Source: CAWAND01 sp963783335 (GTDB lineage: Bacteria > Chloroflexota > Anaerolineae > Anaerolineales > E44-bin32). From it: a DNA stretch of 64,000 bases. A model generated the notes under the pieces. That model saw only the letters and a list, made by a program, of their open reading frames with translations. It made no database searches and was not told the origin of the DNA. Position numbers and translations under genes: made by a program. Below are positions 34,878 through 43,338 of the stretch, in pieces. Location: NCBI GenBank assembly GCA_963783335.1, contig CAWAND010000009.1:48489-112488 (forward strand), read 5' to 3'. Positions within the stretch are counted from its first letter, which is position 1. Each line of letters opens with the position of its first letter.

Positions 34878-35708
34878 ATGTCCGATGTTGACCCGGCGGC
34901 AGACCCACAACATGCAGACCATTGGCGGGAGTTCCTGGTCACCGGTTCGAACGACCTGGAAAGCCGGGGACGCCGCCTGTTCGCCCATCTGCCGGATGAC
35001 CCGCGCTGCAAAGCTTGCAACGCACCTTTCTCGGGTGTTGGGGGCCATCTGGTTCGAATCCTGGCCAACAAACGCCAATCGCAGCTGGACCCACGCTACT
35101 GCAACCAGTGTACGGACCATATGCGCAAGTTCCCCGGAGGCGCCGAGATCGATGTCAGCATGCTGTTCGCCGACGTGCGGGGATCGACGACGATCGCCGA
35201 GGGCATGGCACCGGGTGAATTCAGCAAGCTGATCAACCGCTTTTTTGGCGCGGCCACGGACGTTTTGCTCAAGACAGACGCCTTCATCGATCGCTTGATT
35301 GGCGACGAAGTAGTGGCCTTCTTTGTGCCGGGTCTGGCTGGCCCAGATCACGCCCGGGAGGCATTGACGGCGGCCTTTCACATTCTCAGCGCTACCGGTC
35401 ATGGCGACCCAGACGGCCCTTGGATCCCGGTCGGGATTGGGGTCCACACGGGGGTGAGTTATGTCGGGACGGTTGGTACGCCGGGCGGTGCCATGGATAT
35501 GACCGCCCTGGGTGATGTTCCGAATGTCGCCGCCCGATTGGCCTCTCAAGCCAAGGCCGGCGAAATCGTGGTCAGCGAAACCTTAGGAAGTGCGGCCGGG
35601 CTCGACTTGGAGACCCTCGAGCATCGTCAGCTCCGCCTCAAGGGCCGTAAAGCCGCGGTGGATGTCAGAATCCTCAGGTTGAAGGATCGAAAGCCCCGGG
35701 CCGTCTAG
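34878..35708 (+). CDS. Class III nucleotidyl cyclase with N-terminal Cys4 motif
   Basis: 276 residues from the ATG at 34878 (GAGAGGG upstream; ATG 34854 possible). The N-terminal region has CKAC and CNQC about 50 residues apart, a likely zinc or FeS site. The cyclase domain shows DVSMLFADVRGSTTIAE (metal Asp), LIGDEVVAFF (second metal Asp), and LGDVPNVAARLASQ with the transition-state Asn and Arg. The adenine-selecting Lys position reads Arg in FIDRLIGD. It should make cAMP or cGMP. A cAMP signal would fit the Crp-like sites in this region, but that link is speculative. Confidence 0.85.
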   Translation: MSDVDPAADPQHADHWREFLVTGSNDLESRGRRLFAHLPDDPRCKACNAPFSGVGGHLVRILANKRQSQLDPRYCNQCTDHMRKFPGGAEIDVSMLFADVRGSTTIAEGMAPGEFSKLINRFFGAATDVLLKTDAFIDRLIGDEVVAFFVPGLAGPDHAREALTAAFHILSATGHGDPDGPWIPVGIGVHTGVSYVGTVGTPGGAMDMTALGDVPNVAARLASQAKAGEIVVSETLGSAAGLDLETLEHRQLRLKGRKAAVDVRILRLKDRKPRAV

Positions 35709-35898
35709 GTCGCACTGCAGATTTGTGGAGGGCCGTGCTGGTGAACACCGCCTGGAACCTCAATCCTTCACTTAGACCATATCGACAGTGCCACGTATTG
35801 GAATGGGCTGCTCCGGCCCCTTCGTGGCTGCTGGCCTTGACAGGTGTCAAAGCGATCAAGTCCAACAATCCACTAGCAAATGATACGGGAGGTCAAAC

Positions 35899-36831
35899 GT
35901 GGATGCCCGCAGGACTGAGGCTGCAGAGGTTGGAACAGGGACTTTCAACCCAATGCGAGATCGCCTGGGCATGGCGGCGTTTGTCGTCATGGTCCTGATG
36001 ATCGCCTCCAACTTTGTGGCGGTTCGCTTTTCGAATCAAGAAATGGCGCCGTTCTGGGGGGCTGGCGCACGATTCGGAGGCGCAGCCCTGTTGTTCTTTG
36101 GGTACATCGCCATCCGGAGGCAGAAGATGCTGCGCGGGCGGAGCTTGGTGGGCGCCGTGCTCTTCGGCCTGCTGCAGTTTGGCCTGGGCTATGCCCTGCT
36201 GTACTGGGCGCTGTTGAAGGTTCCGGCCGGCTTGGGCTCGGTGATCATCGCCTCCGTTCCGCTGTTCACCTTGTTGATGGCCGCAGGGTTGGGCATGGAG
36301 CGGATCTCGGTGCGTGGAGTCCTGGGCGCGTTGATGGCCGTCGCCGGCATTGCCGTGCTCTACAGCGAACGCGCCAGCTCAAGCATCCCGCCGCAACACC
36401 TGCTGGCGGCCGTGGGGGCTGCGGCTTGCTTTGCGCTTGGTCCGACCCTGGCCAAACGGCTGGGAGCCACCCAACCGGCACCGTCGAACGCGATTGGCAT
36501 GCTGGTGGGTGCCTCCGTGCTGCTGGTTTCTTCCCTGGCCATCGGTGAGCCTTGGACACTTCCTCAATCGCCGTCAGTATGGTCGGCGCTGCTCTACCTA
36601 GTCGGCCCGGGTTCGGTCGGCTTGTTCGTGCTTCTCCTGTTTGTCCTGGCGCGCTGGCCAGCTTCGGTGGTGGCCTATGCGACGCCGCTCAGCCCGATCG
36701 TGGCCATTGGTCTCTCGGCCTTGCTCTTGGATGAGGCACTCACCGGCGGCCTGTTCATCGGCGCCGTCTTGGTTATGCTGGGGGTTGTCTTGGGGTCGGC
36801 CTCCCCGCGGCGGACACGAGCTTCGGCTTGA
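35899..36831 (+). CDS. EamA/DMT-family transporter
   Basis: 310 residues with ten TM helices in two EamA repeats; the first starts MAAFVVMVLMIASNFVAVRF and contains YALLYWALLKVPAGLGSVII, the second ends ATPLSPIVAIGLSALLLDEAL. GTG start at 35899 with GGGAGG 6 nt upstream. Members export metabolites or amino acids. Single gene; the downstream CDF-like gene has its own SD 80 bp later. Confidence 0.88.
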   Translation: MDARRTEAAEVGTGTFNPMRDRLGMAAFVVMVLMIASNFVAVRFSNQEMAPFWGAGARFGGAALLFFGYIAIRRQKMLRGRSLVGAVLFGLLQFGLGYALLYWALLKVPAGLGSVIIASVPLFTLLMAAGLGMERISVRGVLGALMAVAGIAVLYSERASSSIPPQHLLAAVGAAACFALGPTLAKRLGATQPAPSNAIGMLVGASVLLVSSLAIGEPWTLPQSPSVWSALLYLVGPGSVGLFVLLLFVLARWPASVVAYATPLSPIVAIGLSALLLDEALTGGLFIGAVLVMLGVVLGSASPRRTRASA

Positions 36832-36911
36832 TCTCGGTCGAATTCGACCGAGAATAGAGTGATTTGGGCGCACGCGATCCCCAATTGCTAGATAGCGGGA
36901 GAGTCAACAGG

Positions 36912-37544
36912 ATGAATGAACCGCAGTTGATGGGTGGTCCAATGCATGTACGGGCAGTCCGCCTGGAGTGGGCCACCGTGCTTTGGAACGTGGTGGAAGC
37001 CGTGGTCGCCATTGGGTCGGGGGCTGTGGTGGGCAGTGCGGCTTTGGTTGCCTTCGGAGCCGACAGTCTGATCGAGGTGTCGTCCGCCGTCGTCGTGCTC
37101 TGGCGGTTGATCAGGGCAGGCCCCGATGTGCCGCTGGAAGAGCAGCTGGAATTGGACCGCCGAGCGCATCTCCTGGTCGGGATCACCTTCTTCTTGCTGG
37201 CGGCGTACATCTCCGTGGATGCTGGGCTGGCCCTTCTCCGACGGGCCGAGCCAGAAAGTTCGTCGGTAGGGATCCTTCTTGCCATCGCGTCTTTGATCGC
37301 CATGCCGACCCTGGCCACGCTCAAACAGCGCACGGGGCGCGCAATGGGCAGCCGAGCCCTGGAGGCGGATGCAGTCGAGACATGGCTTTGTGCCTATCTC
37401 TCGGGCACGCTGCTGATTGGGTTGGGGCTCAATGCCTGGCTCGGGTGGTGGTGGGCGGATGCGGCGGCGGCGCTGGCGATGGTCCCATTCATTGTCTGGC
37501 AGGGCTGGGACGCCTTTTCCGAGGCACGTTCGGACGACGACTAA
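36912..37544 (+). CDS. Cation-efflux (CDF)-like membrane protein
   Basis: 210 residues with five to six TM helices. TM2 has FGADSLIEVSSAVVVLW and TM5 SRALEADAVETWLCAYLS. These place Asp and Glu where classical CDF zinc transporters have the HxxxD sites, so the metal site is His-poor. There is no C-terminal cytosolic metal-binding domain. This matches the short 'cation transporter' subgroup of the CDF superfamily. The start at 36912 is chosen over 36864 by the position of GGGAG. Confidence 0.8.
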   Translation: MNEPQLMGGPMHVRAVRLEWATVLWNVVEAVVAIGSGAVVGSAALVAFGADSLIEVSSAVVVLWRLIRAGPDVPLEEQLELDRRAHLLVGITFFLLAAYISVDAGLALLRRAEPESSSVGILLAIASLIAMPTLATLKQRTGRAMGSRALEADAVETWLCAYLSGTLLIGLGLNAWLGWWWADAAAALAMVPFIVWQGWDAFSEARSDDD

Positions 37545-37730
37545 CGGCCCTGGTACTCCCCCCCTGTTCCCCGGCAGCCGACAAGGCATCGGCCTTCAGC
37601 GGCCAGGTGGCTTGAAGGTTTCCAGGGGCACCACGACAGCGGGACTCCCGTCCGAACCAAATGGCCAGACCAAGGGTTTAACTGTCTAAGCTGTGATCGG
37701 CGGATCGATACACACCCCAAGGAGGCGGAC

Positions 37731-38135
37731 ATGAGTTTCTCTTCGGTTAACTGGTGGGCTGTGCTGGCCTGCGTGATCTTCAGCATGATCAGCGGATCCA
37801 TCTGGTACAACCCTTCGACCTTCTTCAAAGTCTGGTGGAAGGCGATCGGAAAATCTGAGACCGATCCGCCCGGCGGATCGCCGATGATGTGGGTCCTGAC
37901 GGTCCTTTCCAGTATCGTCGAGTCCATTTTCATGGCCATGCTTGTCCCTGCGTTGGGCGGTGCGAGTCTGGCATCAGGGGCTCGGATTGGCTTCCTGGTC
38001 TGGCTCGGTCTGGTGGCACCCACCAGTCTGGTCAACAAGCTGTTCGCCGGCCGGTACCAGGCGTGGGGGATCGAGGTCGGCAACCACCTGATCAACCTGG
38101 TCGTCTTCGGGGCCATCCTGGGCGCTTGGCACTAA
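37731..38135 (+). CDS. DUF1761 membrane protein
   Basis: 134 residues with four TM helices. NWWAVLACVIFSMISGSIWY and the downstream FFKVWWKAIGK loop are typical DUF1761 features. AAGGAGG precedes the ATG. A lipoprotein gene follows 15 nt after the stop, so the two are probably co-transcribed. Function unknown. Confidence 0.85.
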   Translation: MSFSSVNWWAVLACVIFSMISGSIWYNPSTFFKVWWKAIGKSETDPPGGSPMMWVLTVLSSIVESIFMAMLVPALGGASLASGARIGFLVWLGLVAPTSLVNKLFAGRYQAWGIEVGNHLINLVVFGAILGAWH

Positions 38136-38150
38136 TCGTCGGAGTATCAA

Positions 38151-38639
38151 ATGGTCAGACACACTCGAGTCAGTGGTGCCTTGGCCGTGCTGGCATTTGC
38201 TCTGGGGGCGCTGGGTTGCCAGCCGAGACTGGAAGGGCAAATCGATTGCCCGGTGACAGAGCCGAATGGCGCGGCGCCGGCAGGAGAGTCCGTCTCCCCC
38301 TTGTATCTCACGCAGGACGGGCTCACGACGGTCCTGTGGCCCGATGGGAGGATTCCATTTGATTCGGAGGGGCCAGGGGAGATTCGCGATGATGGCTCCC
38401 TGGCGATGAAGTTTCCCTTTTGGCGCGCGGACGGGATCCGGGGCCAGCTCATGATCAGCGGCCGCCGGCTCGACGACGACAGTCCGCCAGCCTTCGGTGA
38501 GATCCCGGAAGGGTACGGCGACACGGGCTTTCAGGCCAGCGCCATCGTCTTTCCAACGCCCGGCTGCTGGGAAGTCACCGCTCGGGCCGGGGCGGCCCAA
38601 ATGCGCTTTGTCCAAAAGGTGGTCGTGCAGGCTGATTGA
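38151..38639 (+). CDS. Hypothetical lipoprotein
   Basis: 162 residues. The signal peptide (VSGALAVLAFALGALGC) ends at a lipobox Cys. The mature domain is beta-rich, with TTVLWPDGRIPFDSEG, MKFPFWRADGIRGQLMI, and the C-terminal FPTPGCWEVTARAG, a signature seen in secreted Ig-like or plastocyanin-like folds of Gram-positive and Chloroflexota lipoproteins. It follows the DUF1761 gene by 15 nt. Function unknown. Confidence 0.7.
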   Translation: MVRHTRVSGALAVLAFALGALGCQPRLEGQIDCPVTEPNGAAPAGESVSPLYLTQDGLTTVLWPDGRIPFDSEGPGEIRDDGSLAMKFPFWRADGIRGQLMISGRRLDDDSPPAFGEIPEGYGDTGFQASAIVFPTPGCWEVTARAGAAQMRFVQKVVVQAD

Positions 38640-38834
38640 CCGTTCTCGATTGGCGCAGGCCGGCTACCAATTGGCCGACGAGGGCTCGCTAGATGGGGCC
38701 AGGTCCGTCTTGGCGGCTGTTCCATCAATAGGTGTGACAACCAGGCAGCGTTGGGGGCTTGCTGCCTTTCTGGGCATGTCTGTGAACAGAGGTGTATCGT
38801 GGCAAGAGCGTGCTGCTGATCCGGAGGCCAGCCA

Positions 38835-39743
38835 CTAACGGGGTGGCGAATCCTCCGCCTCCAGCATGGCGATCAAGCCCAGCATCCCCATATTGGCGTA
38901 GAGCGTTGGGGCCAGGATGGGAGCGCCTCTGAGAAACCTCTCGCCGACAACAACACCTTGTGACGTCAAATTGTCCTGAACATGCAATCCGAGGCCGATC
39001 AACCCGACGGCGATCAGCATCAGCATGCTGGCAATGGCCACGCGCGCGTCGCTGGGCCTGATGTTTTTCAGCGATGCCAGACTAATGGTGATCACCGTGG
39101 CGAAGGTCCCCACAGCGGTCGGCACCCACAACCAAGGATTATGGAAGCCGGTGCGGGCGTGGTCGAGCACGCTGCTGATCAAGGTGGCCAGGATGCCCAA
39201 GCCGACAAGCAGCAGGTAGGCACGCGTCTTTGACATGGGCATGTGAAGTCGCCCTTGGCCGAGCAGCCTGAGCACTCCGCTGTCGGGAGGGTCTTCTACC
39301 CAGGCTGCGCTGATGCCGAGCATGCCTACCAGGCAAAAAGTGAGCGGCCCGAGGATCGGGGGAGCCCAGACGAGCAGGTCAAGGCTGGCCCGCTGACCGA
39401 TCGCCGCCGACGGCAGCAGGGCTCGGGTGAGATGAAAATAGGCGCCCAGCAGGCCAACCGCAATACTGCCCACGAATGTCACGGTGGCCAACAAGGTCGC
39501 CAGGGGGCGATTGCGCAGAGCGATGGCGCCAGCGATCAAGAGTGTGATGCCCGCCAGAGGGCCGAAGAAAATGGGGATCCACTCATTGGGCACGATGGTC
39601 CCACTGATTGAGTGGGCGAGATAGATGTCGAGGCCCAAGAACAACTCATTGATGGCGGCCATCAGCAGCATCAACTGGTCGCGCGTCAGCGGAAGTCGTC
39701 GGGCTCGTGCCAGGGCGGGAACAGCTGTTGCCAACAAGCCCAC
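38835..39743 (-). CDS. Polytopic membrane protein paired with the octaheme cytochrome
   Basis: 302 residues with about eight TM helices (LLMAAINELFLGLDIYLAHS, GPLAGITLLIAGAIAL, TLLATVTFVGSIAVGLLG and further helices to the C-terminal LYANMGMLGLIAMLEAE). Several His (AHSISG, FHLTR, DHARTGFHN) lie near helix ends and could bind heme or quinone. GTG start at 39743 with GGAG upstream, 2 nt after the cytochrome stop, so the pair is translationally coupled. It may be the membrane quinone-facing partner of the cytochrome. No family is recognised. Confidence 0.65.
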   Translation of the reverse strand: MGLLATAVPALARARRLPLTRDQLMLLMAAINELFLGLDIYLAHSISGTIVPNEWIPIFFGPLAGITLLIAGAIALRNRPLATLLATVTFVGSIAVGLLGAYFHLTRALLPSAAIGQRASLDLLVWAPPILGPLTFCLVGMLGISAAWVEDPPDSGVLRLLGQGRLHMPMSKTRAYLLLVGLGILATLISSVLDHARTGFHNPWLWVPTAVGTFATVITISLASLKNIRPSDARVAIASMLMLIAVGLIGLGLHVQDNLTSQGVVVGERFLRGAPILAPTLYANMGMLGLIAMLEAEDSPPR

Positions 39744-39745
39744 GG

Positions 39746-41032
39746 CTAGTTCTCCGGGGGGGCTGCCGAGTGTGTTGCTTGACTGGCCTCCCGAAGTTCG
39801 GCCAGATCGCTCAGCATCTCGTAGGCTCCGTGCCACTGCGTATAGTCTGGGCCCTGCATCCAGGCGCCGAACTTGGTCGTACGGCCCCAATGGTGCCAGA
39901 GCTCGAAGATCGTGAAATCGATATGCTGGTCGAAGGGGGCATCCGTCAGAAGTCCGGCCTTGGTCAGGTCGGCCACGATGGCGTTTCCCTGCTCGACAAA
40001 GCCGTTGACCGATACCGTGGCGCTGTCGGCATCAGCGTAGAACGCCTTGATGAAGTCATCGTTGTGGCATTCACGACAGACATCCTGCATACGGACCTGA
40101 TTGTCCTGCCAGGCCGGCCGCCGCTCGCTTGTCGGGGCGAACAAGTACCAGGTCAGACGATCTCCGACGTCATGCGTTGTCCCGGAGGCGCCGAATCCAC
40201 TGAAATGGCAGATGGCGCACGTTGGTGCTGGAAAATCCTCGACCGTCAGCGTGCCCGGATCGGCCGACCAATGCCATGTATCGCCGTTGGTCGCGTAGGC
40301 GATCCCGTGGGGTGACTCTTGGTAGATTTCCCACTGGGGATGATCCGGGCCGATGTGACAGGCATTGCAGGTCTCCGGCTTGCGAACCTGTTCCAGGCTG
40401 AACTCGTGTCGCAGATGACACTTTTGACATTCCCCGACCGACCCATCGGACCTGGGCAACCCAACTCCGTGACAGACCTCGCAAGCGAATCGGGTCACTT
40501 CTGGTCCTTCGAGTGCGTACAAGGCATTGCGAGACTTGTCCGGGGCGTAGCTTCCCTCCGGGATGGCTTGATAGTCTTGAAGCATCTCGTTGGAAAGCCC
40601 CTTGCTTCCTGCGTAAGCCACATAGGCCGGGAGGGCGTGGCGGCTCTGATTGAATTGGGCGACTTCCTGGCTGTGGCACTGGTCACATCTGGCGGGTGTG
40701 GGAGAGCGCAGAACGTAAACGCCCTTGTGTTCAACGGCTCCAGGGTAGTCGGCCGGAACGACGTGGCAATCGCGGCAGGCGACTTCAGCCGCAGCCATGG
40801 TGCTCACGCCGTATTGCGCCACGATGCCCGGCGTCGTGCTGCGGTGGCAGGTGACGCAAGGGTCCGTGCTGGCGGCGAGGGCGTCGATGGGTTGTGCTCG
40901 GGGAGAGGGCTCGGGTCTGCCGATAGCCATGATCACAAGCGCCAGACCCAACACGACGATGACGGCTACCAACCCAAGGATCAACAAGCGGCCCGTGGAA
41001 AAGAAGTGCGGCGACTCGGGAGGTTCACTCAT
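39746..41032 (-). CDS. Octaheme c-type cytochrome, hydroxylamine-oxidoreductase-like
   Basis: 428 residues with an N-terminal TM anchor (LLILGLVAVIVVLGLALVIM). Eight CxxCH sites are present: CVTCH, CRDCH, CDQCH, CEVCH, CQKCH, CNACH, CAICH and CRECH. The C-terminal region has FELWHHWGRTTKFGAW then GPDYTQWHGAYEML, the pattern of HAO-like octaheme proteins. The Tyr that crosslinks the P460 heme in true HAO is not obvious, so a reductive role on nitrite or hydroxylamine, or plain electron transfer, is possible. GGAGG precedes the ATG. A perfect Crp-like site lies about 50 bp upstream of the start, and a multi-TM partner gene follows. Confidence 0.85.
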   Translation of the reverse strand: MSEPPESPHFFSTGRLLILGLVAVIVVLGLALVIMAIGRPEPSPRAQPIDALAASTDPCVTCHRSTTPGIVAQYGVSTMAAAEVACRDCHVVPADYPGAVEHKGVYVLRSPTPARCDQCHSQEVAQFNQSRHALPAYVAYAGSKGLSNEMLQDYQAIPEGSYAPDKSRNALYALEGPEVTRFACEVCHGVGLPRSDGSVGECQKCHLRHEFSLEQVRKPETCNACHIGPDHPQWEIYQESPHGIAYATNGDTWHWSADPGTLTVEDFPAPTCAICHFSGFGASGTTHDVGDRLTWYLFAPTSERRPAWQDNQVRMQDVCRECHNDDFIKAFYADADSATVSVNGFVEQGNAIVADLTKAGLLTDAPFDQHIDFTIFELWHHWGRTTKFGAWMQGPDYTQWHGAYEMLSDLAELREASQATHSAAPPEN

Positions 41033-41072
41033 CAAACACCTCCAGCGCGTGGGCATGGATCCGGCCACCGGT

Positions 41073-41090
41073 TTGTGAATTTTATCACAA
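41073..41090. promoter_or_regulatory. Crp/Fnr/HcpR-type palindrome (site 6)
   Basis: Perfect TTGTGA-N6-TCACAA centred about 50 bp upstream of the octaheme cytochrome ATG. The position fits direct control of that operon. Confidence 0.7.
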
Positions 41091-41247
41091 GCGGATCGTG
41101 GCACCAAATCTACGGAGGCGGCCAAGGGTAGGGGGCTAGTCGATCAAATGGCTTCTCGCTCAGGAAGGAATTGATCCCAGTCTCAAACCATGCTAAGTTG
41201 GGCGAGGATTCGGACCTGTCCGGGAACATACTGGGCGGAGGCTTGAG

Positions 41248-41769
41248 GTGCTGGGGACTCTCGGTTCTTGGCGAGGCATTAAACTGATTCTGATCGGGTG
41301 GATCGCCATGCTCGGCGTCGATCTGCTGCTCCACGCCGGGCTGCTGGCGGCGCTGTACCAACGCCCGAGTCCTTTCCTGCTTCCCCCCATGGAGGCCTTC
41401 CGCCGCATTCCCATTGGCTATGCTGGATTCCTTGTGGCGGCGGCTTTCTTGGTGTGGGTCGAAGCCTCCCTTGGGGTACGGGGTTGGCGCAGGGGCGTGG
41501 CTATCGGCGCAGTGGTCGGGGGCGCGATTTGGGCCTCTCTGGCGCTCGGTCTGTACTCCATCACCACGGCTGCGCCTGATCTGCTCGTCGCTTGGACCGT
41601 TGGGCAAACGGTCGAGATGGCGTACGCGGGGGCTTTCGTGGGCTGGGCTCTGGCAATGGAAACTCACCGTAGCGTGTTCACGGTGGACATCGCCGCAAGT
41701 CTTGGCTGGGTAGTGCTGACGGTGCTGCTGCAATCCTTCGGCGTGGTCCCCATCGGGGTCCCCGGCTAG
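41248..41769 (+). CDS. Hypothetical four-helix membrane protein
   Basis: 173 residues with four TM segments (KLILIGWIAMLGVDLLLHAG, IGYAGFLVAAAFLVWVEASL, GVAIGAVVGGAIWASLALGL, SLGWVVLTVLLQSFGVV). GTG start at 41248 behind GGAGG. Short, with conserved-looking polar pairs inside helices (D in LGVDLLLHAG, E in VWVEASL). It is divergent from the octaheme operon with about 215 bp between the starts. No family is recognised. Confidence 0.65.
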   Translation: MLGTLGSWRGIKLILIGWIAMLGVDLLLHAGLLAALYQRPSPFLLPPMEAFRRIPIGYAGFLVAAAFLVWVEASLGVRGWRRGVAIGAVVGGAIWASLALGLYSITTAAPDLLVAWTVGQTVEMAYAGAFVGWALAMETHRSVFTVDIAASLGWVVLTVLLQSFGVVPIGVPG

Positions 41770-42209
41770 CTGAGATCCGATTTCAGCTGGGCCGGTCATG
41801 CAGTGGCAACCTAGTTGATCCGCAAACATGGTAACGGCATCTCTGAAGAAGAAAGCTCGTGGCAGCTGCCGTTCGAGGCAAGCTGCTTCAACCGGATGTT
41901 GGGGACCATTGTGTGGAGGCACGACGGTCCGCTGACCCTTGGGGTCTCTGCGCCGTGGCGATCGCCAGAGGGATCAGTCTATCGGACTGGCTCGGAGTCC
42001 CTGAGTGACGGCGCAGCTAACTGGCAAGGAGTGTGAAGTTCCGGAAGGGTCCTCTCAACCGAGGTCGGGAGTCCACCCGTTGGGGCCGGCTTGTCCTGAG
42101 CCGGCCGCGGAGTTAGGCTGGCCGTGTTTTGGTGAGAAGGCGGAGGTCAGGCCCCCTTTTGGCGCGGGGTTCGGATTGACCGCTCATTGACGATGTGGGA
42201 GGTGGTTGG
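41770..42209. other. Intergenic interval of 440 bp
   Basis: No credible gene; short frames are open by chance. No palindrome or promoter I can support. Confidence 0.4.
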
Positions 42210-43208
42210 ATGGGAGCAAACTACGAATCGGTCTTGCGCAAGAAGGTAAGGGGAGGAGGCGTCGCCTACGCAAGAAACCTCGCCGCTGCCGAACGCGCCG
42301 TGGAGGTTGGGCTGTTCAATGTGGCTAAGGTGCTGAGGGCGGTGGGCCACAGCCAGCGTGTGGTAGCGACTCGAGCTGCGCGACGACTCCTGATGGCCCC
42401 CGACCCTCAAGCATGGCTGGAAGCCAATCTGCATGGAGAAGCGGAGCTCGACGCATTCGCTCGTCAAACGAATGATGGCCCTTCAGACGAAGAAATGGCC
42501 GAAGAAATCAACCGACTGAATGCGGTTGAAACTCAGGCCCAAGGTCTCCTGGACCGATCCTTGAAGAGCCTGAAGCAGCACACCGATGTCTCGGAAGACG
42601 ATGTCGCCCAGATCATCTGGGGCTGCTATGGCTGCGGATGGTTGGTCGAAGATGAACTGCCGGATGCGTGCCCGATTTGCGGCGCGCTTTCAATCGAATT
42701 CGAGTGGTTCGGCCCATTCTATTCCAGTACCCCCGAGCATTTGGGGACCCGGACCCCGCAGGACATTCTTGCCACTCTGGAGGCGATTCCTGACGAGGTC
42801 AGACAACTTCTTGATCGCGGCGATGATGATGCGTTGGGCAGGAGACCGGCAGAGGATGAATGGTCGGTCAAGGAGATCATCGGCCATATTATCGAAGTGG
42901 AAGGGTTGTTCAACCGTCGGGTGGCGTTCATCCTCGACACGGAGTCCGAAGGGGATTTCAGCACGGAGATTCCGCCCTGGGCATTGCATGAAGGCAAGGG
43001 ATATCAGCAACTGCCGGCTGCCGAGCTGGTGGAGCGGCTGGCGGCCTCCCGCCAACACTCCCTGGACCTTCTGGGGGGCCTCTCTGCGGAGCAATGGACA
43101 GAAGAAGGGGGAATTCAAGGGCGGCCCATAAGCGTCCTTGAATTGGCCATCTGGCTGACGAATTATGATGTCGGGCATGTGGCGCAACTACGTCGCTACA
43201 TGCCGTAG
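42210..43208 (+). CDS. Rubredoxin-like / DinB-like fusion protein
   Basis: 332 residues in three parts. The N-terminal helical region of about 110 residues (AAAERAVEVGLFNVAKVLRA) resembles a rubrerythrin/ferritin-like bundle. Next is a rubredoxin-type Cys4 knuckle, CYGCGWLVEDELPDACPICG, reminiscent of rubrerythrin C-termini. The C-terminal DinB_2 four-helix domain has WSVKEIIGHIIEVEGLFNRR and VGHVAQLRRY, whose His residues could bind metal. GGGAGG precedes the ATG. The combination suggests an oxidative-stress or thiol-linked metal enzyme. Domain order is seen; function is inference. Confidence 0.75.
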   Translation: MGANYESVLRKKVRGGGVAYARNLAAAERAVEVGLFNVAKVLRAVGHSQRVVATRAARRLLMAPDPQAWLEANLHGEAELDAFARQTNDGPSDEEMAEEINRLNAVETQAQGLLDRSLKSLKQHTDVSEDDVAQIIWGCYGCGWLVEDELPDACPICGALSIEFEWFGPFYSSTPEHLGTRTPQDILATLEAIPDEVRQLLDRGDDDALGRRPAEDEWSVKEIIGHIIEVEGLFNRRVAFILDTESEGDFSTEIPPWALHEGKGYQQLPAAELVERLAASRQHSLDLLGGLSAEQWTEEGGIQGRPISVLELAIWLTNYDVGHVAQLRRYMP

Positions 43209-43338
43209 GCAACCTGAAACCTGGGCAAGCGAACCAGGGGGCTGACGGCCGGTGTGGAGGTGGTGGGCGAGACGGCATAGGGATAATCTGACGGCCCCAC
43301 CAAGCAGGGCCCCGAAATGTTGGGATGAAAGGTGAAAC

